Shown here one piece after another: positions 7,875 through 16,979 of a stretch of 64,000 nt of DNA; positions within the stretch are counted from its first letter, which is position 1, and each line of letters begins with the position of its first letter. Location of the stretch: contig NZ_CAMFKM010000013.1 in the NCBI RefSeq assembly GCF_945957355.1, forward strand, positions 62,001-126,000, read 5' to 3'. Source of the stretch: an uncultured Reyranella sp. Lineage in GTDB: Bacteria; Pseudomonadota; Alphaproteobacteria; Reyranellales; Reyranellaceae. The translations under genes and the position numbers were made by a program. The notes beneath the pieces are model-generated. The model was not told the origin of the DNA and did not search any database. It saw only the letters and a list, made by a program, of their open reading frames with translations.

Positions 7875-10655
7875 TCAACTATCCAGAAACCGTCTCGTTT
7901 CGGTCACTGCATCGGCCAGCCCGATGCGTTCGACGGTCACCCCTTGCGGGAAGGCGCTGAGGAGGCGTGTCGGCAAACGCGAGTCGAGCATCACGAAGAC
8001 ACCGCGATCGTCGGCCTGACGGATCAATCGTCCATAGGCCTGCTTCAGTCGCAGCCGCGCCAGCATGTCGTCGTAGCCGTTGGCCCCCGCACCGGCCGCC
8101 TTCCAGTGCGCCTTGCGCGCGCGGTGGAGAATGTCGGGGCGCGGCCAGGGTACGCGGTCGAAGACGATCAGCCGCAGCGAGCGGCCCGGCACATCGACGC
8201 CGTCGCGCACGGCGTCGGTGCCGAGCAGGCAGGAATGCTCTTCGGCGCGGAAGATGTCGACCAGGGTCGCGGCGTCCATGCCGCCGACATGCTGGGCGTA
8301 GAGCGGCAGGCCCGCTTCCTCCAGCGTCGGCGCGATGCGCTGGTGCACGGCGCGCAGCCGGCCGATCGCGGTGAAGAGGCCGAGCGCGCCGCCGCCCGCC
8401 GCGAGGAACAGCTCGCGATAGGCCGCCGCAACCTGATCGGGATCGTCGCGCTTCACGTCCTTGACGATCAGCACCCTCGTCGCGTTCGCGTAGTTGAACG
8501 GCGATGCCATGGCGGCGCGCATGGCTGGCGCGGCGAGGTGCCGGGTGCCGGTGCGTGCCTCGGCGACCATCCAGTCGGCCTGGGCGGCGACGTCCTCGTC
8601 ATTGGCTGCCTGCGGGACGCCGAGCGAATCGCGCAAGGTGGCAGATGTAATGACTGCGCCGTGTGCCGGCCGGATCACCGCATTCACGAACGGCTCGGCC
8701 GGATCGAGATAGTGGCGGTACATGCCGACGTCGTACTCGCGCTGCTGAACGCGCTCGACGCCGAACCAGTCGACGAAGGCGGGGTCGGCGTTGTTGTGGA
8801 GGCCGCGCAGCATGGCGCGCCAGGACTCCAGCGTCAGCTCGCAGCGATTGGTGAGCGACCGAGCCACGCCTTCGAGACGCGCACGCTGGCTGGAATCGAG
8901 TTTGTCGGCCTCGCCCTCCAGCTTGGCACGCAGCGCCTGGCGCAGACGCCGTACTGGCTGGAGCATCTTCTCCAGCGCCTCGGCGAGCTGGTCGGCCGCC
9001 TCGATCAGGCCTGGATTGAGCGGCCGCACCTCACATTCCTGGCCGAAGCCCTGGTCGTCCCCGGCCGAGCGCGCGCGCACCTGCTGGCGGACAAGTGCCA
9101 GGAACTCCTCGGTAGGGCCGAGAACCGTCCCGTCGGCCAGGCGTGTCTGCCAGTTGGGCGAGGGGAGCTGTTGCGCGAGGTCGAGCAGGCGGCGCAGGGC
9201 GTTCTGCGCCTCGACGTCTTCGCCGAGGAGATCGCTCAACCGGCGCTCCAGTCCGCGGGCGCGGCTGCCGCGGCGTCCCTCTGCTCCGAGCAGCCAGCGG
9301 CGGAGATCCGAGGCCTCGACGCCGCTCAGATGCGCGCCGAACGCGCCGTCGGCGGCATCGAACAGGTGATGGCCCTCGTCGAACACGTAGCGAAGCGGCC
9401 GCGTGCCGTCGTCGAGCCCGCCCATCGCCGCCTGGATCATCACCAGCGCATGGTTGGCGATGACGATGTCGGCCTGCCGTGCGCGGCGGATCGTGCGTTC
9501 AACGAAGCACTTCCGGTAGTGCTCGCACGCCGAGTAGATGCACTCGCCGCGCCGGTCGGCGAGTCGCTGGATGCGGCTGCGTCCCACCAGGTCGAGCAGC
9601 CAGGCCGGCAGGTCGCCGCCGATCATGTCGCCGTCGCGGCTGGCCAGCGCCCAGCGCGCCAGCAGGCCGAGGCCGACCCCGTTCTCCGGCACCAGTCCGG
9701 TGCGCATAACCGCTTCCTGGAAGTTCAGCAGGCAGAGGTAGTTTTCGCGGCCCTTGCGAATGACGACGCGTCGCCGCTTTTCCGACGGGTCGCGGTGCAG
9801 CCTGTCGAGCTCGGTGTCGATCTGGCGCTGCAGGTTGCGCGTGTAGGTCGAAATCCATACCGGCGCGCCGTTCTTCTCGGCCCACAGGCTGGCGGGCGCG
9901 ACATACCCCAGGGTCTTGCCGACGCCGGTGCCGGCCTCGACGAGAACGACATGGGGTTTGCCTTCCTCCTCGCGGGGCGCGAAGGCCTCGCTGGCGGCCG
10001 AGGCATAGTCGCTCTGGGTCGGCCGCGCCTCGGCCAGGTTGGCGCCGGCGGAAACGAGATGGGCGAGCCGCAATCGCGCTTCGCGCGGTTCGACCGGCTG
10101 GCTGCCCGGAGGCGGCGCGGGCGGTGGCTCCTCCCAGACGGGCAGGCTCTTCCAGATGTCGAGGCCAGCGCCCGGACGTGCTTTCTTGCCCCCCTGGTCG
10201 ATGCCGAGGGCGGCCAGCACGGCGTCGCCCCAGGCCCATTGCCCGCGCGCCATGGCGAGCGCCGTTTCCTTCATCTCGGACGAGGCGAGCGCCGCCATGT
10301 CGTCGAGCTCGTCGATCAGCACGCGCGCGACCTCGGGCAAGGCGGCAACTTCCTCCTCCGGTGTCGCTGGCAGTGGAAGGTCGAGCGCCTCACACAGGCC
10401 GCGCACCGTCGGCAGGCAGAAACGCGCCGGCCGCACGAATGCGAAGAGTTCGAGCAGGTCGTGTGCCGGGATATCCTCGAGGCCGAGCCGCGCCGCGACC
10501 GCAGGCGCGTGGCAGACCAGCGGCAGGCTGCCGGCAGCGCGAAGGTTCGCGTTGGCGCCCGAGAGACGCTCCAGCGTTCCGTCGGGCGCCCGCCAGAGCG
10601 CGCCGCGGGCGGTCGCGACCAAGGCTGGCCAGGAGGAAGTCGCTGGAATAGTCAC
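7875..10655 (-). CDS. DinG/XPD-like ATP-dependent DNA helicase with iron-sulfur domain
   Basis: Superfamily 2 helicase of about 926 residues, probably acting in DNA repair or resolution of unusual structures. After an N-terminal region of about 240 residues come Walker A (EAGTGVGKT), four cysteines for a 4Fe-4S cluster (NYLC, then GECIYSAC and EHYRKC), a Walker B box that reads DEGH rather than DEAH, motif VITSATLRD, and C-terminal motifs including GTDAVRDGVDVPG and QAYGRLIRQ. The start is uncertain: GTG 10655 avoids running into the divergent gene, while an in-frame ATG at 10733 would overlap it. Longer than E. coli DinG because of the N-terminal extension. Confidence 0.88.
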   Translation of the reverse strand: MTIPATSSWPALVATARGALWRAPDGTLERLSGANANLRAAGSLPLVCHAPAVAARLGLEDIPAHDLLELFAFVRPARFCLPTVRGLCEALDLPLPATPEEEVAALPEVARVLIDELDDMAALASSEMKETALAMARGQWAWGDAVLAALGIDQGGKKARPGAGLDIWKSLPVWEEPPPAPPPGSQPVEPREARLRLAHLVSAGANLAEARPTQSDYASAASEAFAPREEEGKPHVVLVEAGTGVGKTLGYVAPASLWAEKNGAPVWISTYTRNLQRQIDTELDRLHRDPSEKRRRVVIRKGRENYLCLLNFQEAVMRTGLVPENGVGLGLLARWALASRDGDMIGGDLPAWLLDLVGRSRIQRLADRRGECIYSACEHYRKCFVERTIRRARQADIVIANHALVMIQAAMGGLDDGTRPLRYVFDEGHHLFDAADGAFGAHLSGVEASDLRRWLLGAEGRRGSRARGLERRLSDLLGEDVEAQNALRRLLDLAQQLPSPNWQTRLADGTVLGPTEEFLALVRQQVRARSAGDDQGFGQECEVRPLNPGLIEAADQLAEALEKMLQPVRRLRQALRAKLEGEADKLDSSQRARLEGVARSLTNRCELTLESWRAMLRGLHNNADPAFVDWFGVERVQQREYDVGMYRHYLDPAEPFVNAVIRPAHGAVITSATLRDSLGVPQAANDEDVAAQADWMVAEARTGTRHLAAPAMRAAMASPFNYANATRVLIVKDVKRDDPDQVAAAYRELFLAAGGGALGLFTAIGRLRAVHQRIAPTLEEAGLPLYAQHVGGMDAATLVDIFRAEEHSCLLGTDAVRDGVDVPGRSLRLIVFDRVPWPRPDILHRARKAHWKAAGAGANGYDDMLARLRLKQAYGRLIRQADDRGVFVMLDSRLPTRLLSAFPQGVTVERIGLADAVTETRRFLDS

Positions 10656-10723
10656 CGGCGGGTGAATAGCACAGGCCAAATGGCCGATGCAGCGACTGTC
10701 GGTTGCGCCTAAAGTCACGCGCC

Positions 10724-11875
10724 ATGAAAGCACCGCCCGTCGTCAGGAAGACCACCGCCGTCTTCCACCAGTCCGGCGCCCTCCCCGTGGGCAAGGGCAA
10801 GATCACCGGCATCATCGCGCTCACCCTCGGCGGTCTTGCCGTGCTGGCGGTGCTCGCCTTCCATTTTCCGGAATATTTGACCACGCCGGACCTGCGCAAG
10901 AAGTACGATGTCGGCCTGCTGCGGCAGGTGCTGCTGGTCGGCATGGTGATCGCGGGCGGCATGGCGATCGCCAACCTGGTCCAGCGTCGCAATCGCTGGC
11001 TGAACGGTACGGCGCTGGCCCTGATCGCGCTGGCCGCCGCGATGGGCGGGCATCGTGTTCCGGTCGCCGACTTCCCCGACAACACGCCCTATATCGGCCT
11101 CGACTGGTTCATCCTCGACCTGCTGGGTTCGAGCATGATCTTCATCCTGATCGAGAAGCTGGTGCCGCTGCATCGCGACCAGCCGGTGTTCCGGCCAGGG
11201 TGGCAGACCGATTTCACACATTTCATCGTGAATCACCTTCTGGTCGGACTGGCGCTGTTGATCGTGAACTTCGCCATTCATCGCCTGTTCGGCTGGCTGG
11301 TCTGGGACCCGCTGCAGAAATGGGTCGGCGGCCTGCCGTTCTTCGCCGCGCTCTTCCTCGTGCTGCTCGTCGCCGACCTGGTGCAGTACTGGACGCACCG
11401 CGCCTATCACGAGATTCCGTTCCTTTGGCGATTCCACGCCGTGCATCACAGTGCCGAGTACATGGACTGGATGGCGGGTTCACGCCTCCATCTCTTCGAG
11501 CTGCTGATGACGCGCGTGTCGATCCTCGGCGTGCTCTACGTGCTGGGCTTCAGCCAGGCCGTCACCGATGTCTATATCGTGATCGTGGGCTTCCAGGCGG
11601 TGTTCAACCACGCCAACGTCCGGCTGCCGGCGATCTTCGGCAGGGCGCCGCTCAAGTGGCTGATCGTGACGCCGGACTTCCATCACTGGCATCACAGTTC
11701 CGAGCGCGAGGCGATCGATCGCAACTACGCCGCCCACTTCGCCTTTATCGACTATATCTTCGGCACCGCAGTGAAATCCGATCGCCGTTTCCCCGGCAAA
11801 TACGGCGTGCTGGGCGACTACATGCCGGACGGCTTCGTGCGTCAGCAACTCTTCCCCTTCACCTGGAAGGGCTGA
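10724..11875 (+). CDS. sterol desaturase/fatty acid hydroxylase family protein
   Basis: Integral membrane di-iron oxygenase of about 383 residues. Several hydrophobic helices (about residues 29-48, 66-86, 95-108, 132-147, 170-190, 205-222) precede histidine motifs HRAYH (225-229) and HAVHH (238-242), with a later HHWHH-SSE cluster. These eight or so histidines ligate two irons for O2-dependent C-H hydroxylation or desaturation. ATG 10724 is preferred over a TTG at 10703. It is divergent from the helicase, and its 3' end overlaps the convergent MFS gene by 17 bases. Substrate unknown. Confidence 0.88.
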   Translation: MKAPPVVRKTTAVFHQSGALPVGKGKITGIIALTLGGLAVLAVLAFHFPEYLTTPDLRKKYDVGLLRQVLLVGMVIAGGMAIANLVQRRNRWLNGTALALIALAAAMGGHRVPVADFPDNTPYIGLDWFILDLLGSSMIFILIEKLVPLHRDQPVFRPGWQTDFTHFIVNHLLVGLALLIVNFAIHRLFGWLVWDPLQKWVGGLPFFAALFLVLLVADLVQYWTHRAYHEIPFLWRFHAVHHSAEYMDWMAGSRLHLFELLMTRVSILGVLYVLGFSQAVTDVYIVIVGFQAVFNHANVRLPAIFGRAPLKWLIVTPDFHHWHHSSEREAIDRNYAAHFAFIDYIFGTAVKSDRRFPGKYGVLGDYMPDGFVRQQLFPFTWKG

Positions 11876-13022
11876 GCGCGCGACGCCTTGCGTCGGCCGC
11901 CAGCGACAGGACGGCGGCCAATGCCAGCGCGGCGACGGCGGTCAGCAGCGGCATCGCGAGGCTCCCGGTGGCGTCGTAGACGTAGCCGGCGAAGGCCGGC
12001 CCCAGGATTTGGCCGATGCTAAACGAGACCGTCATCAGTGCGATCCGTCCGCGTGGATCGCTGCCGCTCGAACGCGTGGCGACAAGGCCGAGTGCCGTCA
12101 GGCTTACGAAGGTGCCGCCCACGAAGGTCGCCGAGATGACGATGCTGGCTGGATGCAGCCATAGCGCACTGGCCGCGACGCCCGTCGCCTCGACGATACA
12201 GGCGACGGCGTAGATGCGAAGAACGCCCCAGCGCCGGCCAAGGGCGGTCCACAGTGCCACCGAGGGGACGGCGCAGAGACCGAACAGCAGCCATACGTAG
12301 GGTTCGAGAGGCGCGATTGACGAAGTCCCTCGCACCATGTCGACGATGAAGGTAGCGGTGATCACGTAGCCGAAGCCGAACAGGCCGTAGGCGAGGAGAA
12401 GGGCCACGAAGTCCGCCGATAGCTGCAGGTCGGCACGAGTGCGCATGGCCTGTAAGGTCCTGTCGTCAGGCGTCACTAGCCACACGACGGCGAGGCTGGC
12501 CGCCGCGGCGACGGCACCGCTTGCGAACCAGAGCGTGGTCCAGGCGGCACCGGCCTGGAGCAGCAGCGCCACGATCGAGGCGGACACGGCGATGCCGGTG
12601 CCTACGCCTGCGAAATGAACGGCGGAAAGCCCGCTGTTCCCTGTCGAGGCCAGCCGGTCGATCACCAGCGCCGAACTGAAGACCAGGGCGAAGGCACTTG
12701 CCACGCCCGCCGCGAACCGCAGGCCGAGAAAGGCGGGCATCGCCGTGGCGAGGCCCATGCCAAAAAGGCAAATTGCCGTAATCGCGAGCGAACCCAGAAG
12801 CCACGAGCGCCGCGTTCCGGGAAGCCGTACCGTCGCCAGGATCGCGCCCGCGAGGTAGCCGAGGAAATTCGCCGAGGCGATCAGCCCCGCCTGCGACTTG
12901 CTGAGGGACAGGGCCTCGACCTTCGGCGGCAGGATGGGCGTATAGACGAACCGTCCGACCCCCATGGCCGCGGCCATCGCCAGGAGGCCGCCGATCGAGA
13001 GTGAGAGGGCGCGTTTATTCAT
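11859..13022 (-). CDS. MFS transporter, YbfB/YjiJ type
   Basis: Polytopic inner-membrane carrier of about 387 residues with roughly twelve hydrophobic helices. The first helix carries the phrase MGVGRFVYTPILP, characteristic of the YbfB/YjiJ (MFS_4) branch. Start ATG 13022 was chosen because it leads directly into helix 1; upstream in-frame codons add a non-conserved stretch. Substrate unknown; this branch is often annotated as sugar or drug efflux without proof. Confidence 0.88.
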   Translation of the reverse strand: MNKRALSLSIGGLLAMAAAMGVGRFVYTPILPPKVEALSLSKSQAGLIASANFLGYLAGAILATVRLPGTRRSWLLGSLAITAICLFGMGLATAMPAFLGLRFAAGVASAFALVFSSALVIDRLASTGNSGLSAVHFAGVGTGIAVSASIVALLLQAGAAWTTLWFASGAVAAAASLAVVWLVTPDDRTLQAMRTRADLQLSADFVALLLAYGLFGFGYVITATFIVDMVRGTSSIAPLEPYVWLLFGLCAVPSVALWTALGRRWGVLRIYAVACIVEATGVAASALWLHPASIVISATFVGGTFVSLTALGLVATRSSGSDPRGRIALMTVSFSIGQILGPAFAGYVYDATGSLAMPLLTAVAALALAAVLSLAADARRRALSPSR

Positions 13023-13092
13023 TGCAGGCGCGGCACTTTGGGCCGCTGCCGCAATTGACGCAAATGGCCCCCGCACCTAGTTTCCCCGGTCC

Positions 13093-14694
13093 ATGTCCCA
13101 GATCGATCGTACTATTGCCGAGGCCGCGCGCGCGTGGCCGTTTGAAGAAGCCCGCAAGCTCGTCGCCCGCATCGGCGGCAAAGCGCCGGCGAAAGGCTAT
13201 GTGCTGTTCGAGACCGGCTATGGCCCGTCGGGCCTGCCGCATATCGGCACCTTCGGCGAGGTCGTGCGTACGACGATGGTGCGCCAGGCCTTCCGCCGCC
13301 TGTCCGACGTGCCGGCGCGCCTGTTCTGCTTCTCCGACGACTTGGACGGCCTGCGCAAGGTGCCGGACAACGTGCCCAACAAGGAGATGCTGGCGGCCCA
13401 TCTCGGCAAGCCGCTGACATCGGTGCCCGATCCCTTCAGCAACGAGCATCCGAGTTTTGGCGCGGCAAACAACGCACGGCTGCGCGCCTTTCTCGATTCG
13501 TTCGGCTTCGAGTACGAGTTCCAGTCGGCGACCGACTGGTACAAGTCCGGCCGCTTCGACGCGATGCTGCTCGCCATGCTGCGCCATTACGACGAGGTCC
13601 AGGCGGTCATGCTGCCGACCCTGGGCGAGGAGCGGCGCGCGACCTATTCGATCTTCCTGCCGATCTCGCCCAAGACGGGCCGCGTGCTGCAGGTGCCGGT
13701 GGTCAAGACCGACGCCGATGCGGGCACCATCGTCTATCGCGACGAGGACGGTTCGTTGGTCGAGACGCCGGTCACCGGCGGCAACGTCAAGCTGCAGTGG
13801 AAGGCCGACTGGGCCGGCCGCTGGTTCGCGCTCGACGTCGACTACGAGATGTACGGCAAGGACCTGATCCCTTCGGCCGAACTGTCTGCCAAGATCGTGC
13901 GTATCCTGGGCGGCAAGCCGCCTGAGGGCTTCAACTACGAACTCTTCCTCGACGAGGAAGGCAAGAAAATCTCAAAGTCCAAGGGCAACGGCTTGTCGGT
14001 CGAGGAGTGGCTGCGTTACGCCTCGCCCGAATCGCTGGCGCTCTACATGCACCAGCAGCCGCGACGCGCGAAGCGGCTGCACTTCGACGTGATCCCGCGC
14101 GCCATCGACGACTATCTCTCGCTGGTTGAGAAGCTGCCGAAGGAAGAGCCGGCGCGGGCGCTGGAGAATCCGGCCTGGCACATCCACGACGGCACGGCGC
14201 CTGCCAACTCCGCAGCCGGGGTCACTTTCGGCATGCTGCTGAACCTCGCCGGTGTCGCCAACACCGAGGACAAGGAAGTTCTCTGGCAGTATCTGCGCCG
14301 CTACGTGCCGGGTGCCACGCCGGAGAATGCGCCCTATCTCGACCGGCTGCTCGCAGGAGCCGTCGCCTACTACCAGGACTTCGTGAAGTCCTCGAAGAAG
14401 TTTCGCCTGCCAACCGACCGCGAACGGCCGGCGCTGCAGGACCTGCTGGAGACGCTGCGCAAGTGTCCCGAGGATGCGACGGCCGAGGTAATCCAGGACG
14501 AGGTGTACGAGGCGGGCAAGCGCCACTTCGCCAAGGAAGAGCTGCGGCAGTGGTTCAAGACGCTCTACGAGGTGCTGCTCGGCAGCGAGCAGGGGCCGCG
14601 CATGGGCGCCTTCATCAAGCTCTATGGCCGCGACAATGTCGTGAAGCTGATCGAACGCGCGCTGGCCGGCGAGGATCTGGGCAAGGCAGCGTAG
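13093..14694 (+). CDS. lysS: lysine--tRNA ligase, class I
   Basis: Charges tRNA-Lys with lysine in the cytoplasm. 533 residues, as expected for class I LysRS. The class I signatures are at residues 50-53 (HIGT, the HIGH motif) and 292-296 (KISKS, the KMSKS motif). The Rossmann catalytic domain is followed by an alpha-helical anticodon-binding region. Most bacteria use an unrelated class II enzyme; class I LysRS is found in archaea, many alphaproteobacteria and spirochetes. The stop is 11 bases before the AllA-like gene, suggesting one transcript. Confidence 0.97.
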   Translation: MSQIDRTIAEAARAWPFEEARKLVARIGGKAPAKGYVLFETGYGPSGLPHIGTFGEVVRTTMVRQAFRRLSDVPARLFCFSDDLDGLRKVPDNVPNKEMLAAHLGKPLTSVPDPFSNEHPSFGAANNARLRAFLDSFGFEYEFQSATDWYKSGRFDAMLLAMLRHYDEVQAVMLPTLGEERRATYSIFLPISPKTGRVLQVPVVKTDADAGTIVYRDEDGSLVETPVTGGNVKLQWKADWAGRWFALDVDYEMYGKDLIPSAELSAKIVRILGGKPPEGFNYELFLDEEGKKISKSKGNGLSVEEWLRYASPESLALYMHQQPRRAKRLHFDVIPRAIDDYLSLVEKLPKEEPARALENPAWHIHDGTAPANSAAGVTFGMLLNLAGVANTEDKEVLWQYLRRYVPGATPENAPYLDRLLAGAVAYYQDFVKSSKKFRLPTDRERPALQDLLETLRKCPEDATAEVIQDEVYEAGKRHFAKEELRQWFKTLYEVLLGSEQGPRMGAFIKLYGRDNVVKLIERALAGEDLGKAA

Positions 14695-14705
14695 GGACCA
14701 GCGAC

Positions 14706-15362
14706 ATGCATGACGGGGTCGTCTTCGATTATCTCAATCCTGACGTGCCGGCGGGCCTCCGCCTGCTCGACGTTCCCCTGATCCGCGCCAACCGCGACAC
14801 GATCAAGGGCTACGGCGAGATCGTGCGCGATCCGAAGAAGCAGAAGATCGAGATCGTGCCCTGGCCGCTCAGCGGTTCGCGCAAGCTCGATGCCGGCACC
14901 GGCATCGAGGGCGGCACGACTGAAGGCATCTTCACCTGCGAATGGCGCGGCAACGAGCTGATCGGTCGCAACGAGGCGGTCGGTGGCCACTATGTCATCG
15001 GCTTTCGCGACCTGCCGGAGACGGTGCGGCCCGGCGTGAAGCTGAGCAAGGGGCGCGTGCTCCTGTGGCACTGCAACTATCACCCCGACGGCGGGCAGCT
15101 GTTCTGGCCGCTCGACGGCAAGCCCTTCGTCGTGCCGGCCGCCCTGCCGGGCGACGATCTCCAGCCCGAGTCCTTCAAGGCCTTTTGGTCGGACGGCAGC
15201 GTCGGCATCTACATCCATCCCGGCATCTGGCACGAGGGCGTGTTCCCGGTGAACGAGACCGGCCGCTTCTTCGACAAGCAGGGCAAGGTGCATGCGCGCG
15301 TGAGCTGCGACCTCGCGCGCGAGTTCGGCGTTCTGCTCAACGTGCCCCTGCCGCCGGGCTGA
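14706..15362 (+). CDS. ureidoglycolate lyase-like (AllA family) cupin
   Basis: About 218 residues. The sequence matches the AllA/ureidoglycolate hydrolase fold: an N-terminal ANRDTIKGYGEIV element and the metal- or ligand-binding YIHPGIWHEGVFPV segment near residue 180. The family reaction releases urea from ureidoglycolate in purine (allantoin) breakdown, but no other allantoin gene is nearby, so the substrate may differ. It follows class I LysRS by 11 bases, and its 3' end overlaps the convergent TetR gene by 26 bases. Confidence 0.8.
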   Translation: MHDGVVFDYLNPDVPAGLRLLDVPLIRANRDTIKGYGEIVRDPKKQKIEIVPWPLSGSRKLDAGTGIEGGTTEGIFTCEWRGNELIGRNEAVGGHYVIGFRDLPETVRPGVKLSKGRVLLWHCNYHPDGGQLFWPLDGKPFVVPAALPGDDLQPESFKAFWSDGSVGIYIHPGIWHEGVFPVNETGRFFDKQGKVHARVSCDLAREFGVLLNVPLPPG

Positions 15363-15957
15363 AGCCTGCGGCCGCCCGGAAGACCCGCGACAGGGCGGCG
15401 ATGGCTTCGGGCCGCCCGATCGCGGTCTCGTCCTGGGCCATGATCTCCCAGACGGCTCCTTCGACGGCGGCGAGTGCCACGGCGAGTTGCGCCGCGTCGG
15501 CCGTTCCTGCACCGGCCGCCGCGAGTTTGGCCTGAAGGGCAGGCACAAACCGTCGCGCCTCCTCGATGATGGCCTGGCGCCCCTGCACCTCGGGCAGGGC
15601 ATCGCGCAGCGCCAAGGAGACGTCGAGTCCCCTGCGCTTCTCGATCACGAAGGCTGAGATGGCTCCTTCGATGGCCTCCTCCGGCGTTGTCGCGTGCGAC
15701 AGATCGGCGGCGATGACGGCTTCCAGGTAGGTACGGGTGCGTTGGCGCACGATCTCGACGGCGATCGCGTTGCGGTTCGGGAAGTACTGGTAGAGGGAGC
15801 CGACCGAGACGCCGGCCAGCGTCGCGACACGAGTCGTGGTGCAGGCCGCCCATCCGTCGCGCCTCAGAATGCGAATGGTCGCCTCGACGATGGCATCCAC
15901 CGTCACGGCAGAGCGGGCCTGCAGGGGCTTCTTGCGGGGTTTCAGGGCGATCGGCAT
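15337..15957 (-). CDS. TetR/AcrR family transcriptional regulator
   Basis: About 206 residues. A basic N-terminal tail (PRKKPLQARSAVTVDAI) precedes a TetR helix-turn-helix with TTTRVATLAGVSVGSLYQYFPNRNAI at about residues 40-65; the remaining all-helical part is the ligand-binding and dimerisation domain. ATG 15957 is the start that puts the HTH at its usual position. It is divergent from an SDR gene across 74 bases that hold an inverted repeat, the classic arrangement for a local repressor controlling itself and its neighbour. The ligand is probably the SDR substrate (inference). Confidence 0.93.
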   Translation of the reverse strand: MPIALKPRKKPLQARSAVTVDAIVEATIRILRRDGWAACTTTRVATLAGVSVGSLYQYFPNRNAIAVEIVRQRTRTYLEAVIAADLSHATTPEEAIEGAISAFVIEKRRGLDVSLALRDALPEVQGRQAIIEEARRFVPALQAKLAAAGAGTADAAQLAVALAAVEGAVWEIMAQDETAIGRPEAIAALSRVFRAAAGFSPAAGAR

Positions 15958-15997
15958 GGCGTGCCTCCGATGCGAATGGACGGTCAGCAACCTGGTT

Positions 15998-16012
15998 TCC
16001 ATTTTCAATGGA
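15998..16012. promoter_or_regulatory. candidate TetR operator
   Basis: TCCATT-TTC-AATGGA: perfect 6-bp arms around a 3-base spacer, lying between the divergent TetR and SDR genes. Its place and symmetry fit the binding site of the adjacent regulator. Confidence 0.5.
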
Positions 16013-16031
16013 CCTCAGCCGGAGTCAAAGA

Positions 16032-16979
16032 ATGACCGTCCTCCATCTTGTCACGGGCGGCACCTCGGGGATCGGCCTCGAACTGGTGCGTCTGCTTCTC
16101 GCCGACCCTGCGACCCGGGTCATCGTCGGTGCGCGCCGGCCCGCCGCGGCGGGCGCGCTGCGCGCCGTCGCCGATGGCGAGCGTCTCGACATCCTGCCGC
16201 TCGACCTCGCCTCGCTTGCCTCGACGATCGCCTTCGCCGATGAAGTCGTGGCCCGTCTTGCCGGCAAACGTCTCGCCTCGTTGGCCGCGAATGCCGGGAT
16301 CCAGAGCGTGGGGGGCAAGCGCATGACGGTCGACGGGTACGAGGAGACCCTGCAGGCGAACTGGCTCGCGCATGCGCTCCTGATCGAACGCCTGCTGCCG
16401 GTCCTCGCGGCCGGTGCGCCGGTCGTCTTCACCGCGAGCGGCACGCACGATCCGGCCAACGGGGCCGCGCGCCTGTTCGGATTCAGGGGCGGCGTCTATC
16501 CGGGGATCGACCGGGTGGCGCGGGGCGACCTCGACGCCCGCGCGTCCGAGAAGCAGCTGGGTCTGGATCGGTACGCCACGTCCAAGCTCGTCGCGATCCT
16601 GCACGTCTATGCCCGCGCCCGCAGCATGCCGGAAGGCGGTCCGCGCTGGTTCGCCTACGATCCCGGCCTGATGCCGGGTACGGGGTTGGCGCGCGACCGC
16701 TCTGCGATGGAGCGCTGGGCTTGGTCGACGATCCTGCCGGTGGTGGCGCGGGCGATTCCAGGCGCGAGCACGCCGCGCCGGTCGGCCGCGACCTATGCTC
16801 GGTTGCTCACCGGCCGCCTGTTCCCGCAGGAGACCGGTGTGCATCTCGACTTCTCCGGACTGAGGACGGAAAGCTCGGCCGATTCGAAGCGCCGGGACTG
16901 GCAGGACGAGGTCGCGGCCTTCGCAGGCGCGATCTCTCAGGCTTGGCGTCCGGCCGTCGCGGAGATGGCTTCGAGATAG
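16032..16979 (+). CDS. SDR family oxidoreductase (retinol/protochlorophyllide reductase-like)
   Basis: About 315 residues, longer than classical SDRs and similar in layout to retinol-dehydrogenase/light-dependent protochlorophyllide reductase-like SDRs. Cofactor loop TGGTSGIG, AANAGIQ, and the catalytic YATSK are all present; Ser is in VFTASGTHD. ATG 16032 has GGAG nine bases upstream; an in-frame ATG at 16008 lies inside the candidate operator. It is divergent from a TetR gene that probably represses it. Its 3' end overlaps the convergent second TetR gene by 43 bases. Confidence 0.88.
   Translation: MTVLHLVTGGTSGIGLELVRLLLADPATRVIVGARRPAAAGALRAVADGERLDILPLDLASLASTIAFADEVVARLAGKRLASLAANAGIQSVGGKRMTVDGYEETLQANWLAHALLIERLLPVLAAGAPVVFTASGTHDPANGAARLFGFRGGVYPGIDRVARGDLDARASEKQLGLDRYATSKLVAILHVYARARSMPEGGPRWFAYDPGLMPGTGLARDRSAMERWAWSTILPVVARAIPGASTPRRSAATYARLLTGRLFPQETGVHLDFSGLRTESSADSKRRDWQDEVAAFAGAISQAWRPAVAEMASR

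Noticed and set aside
7764..10712. 982-codon open frame on the plus strand
   Set aside because: Runs antisense to the helicase gene, whose minus-strand product has clear motifs. In high-GC DNA the opposite strand often stays open; the plus-strand product has biased Arg/Gln/Glu/Ala composition and no motif.
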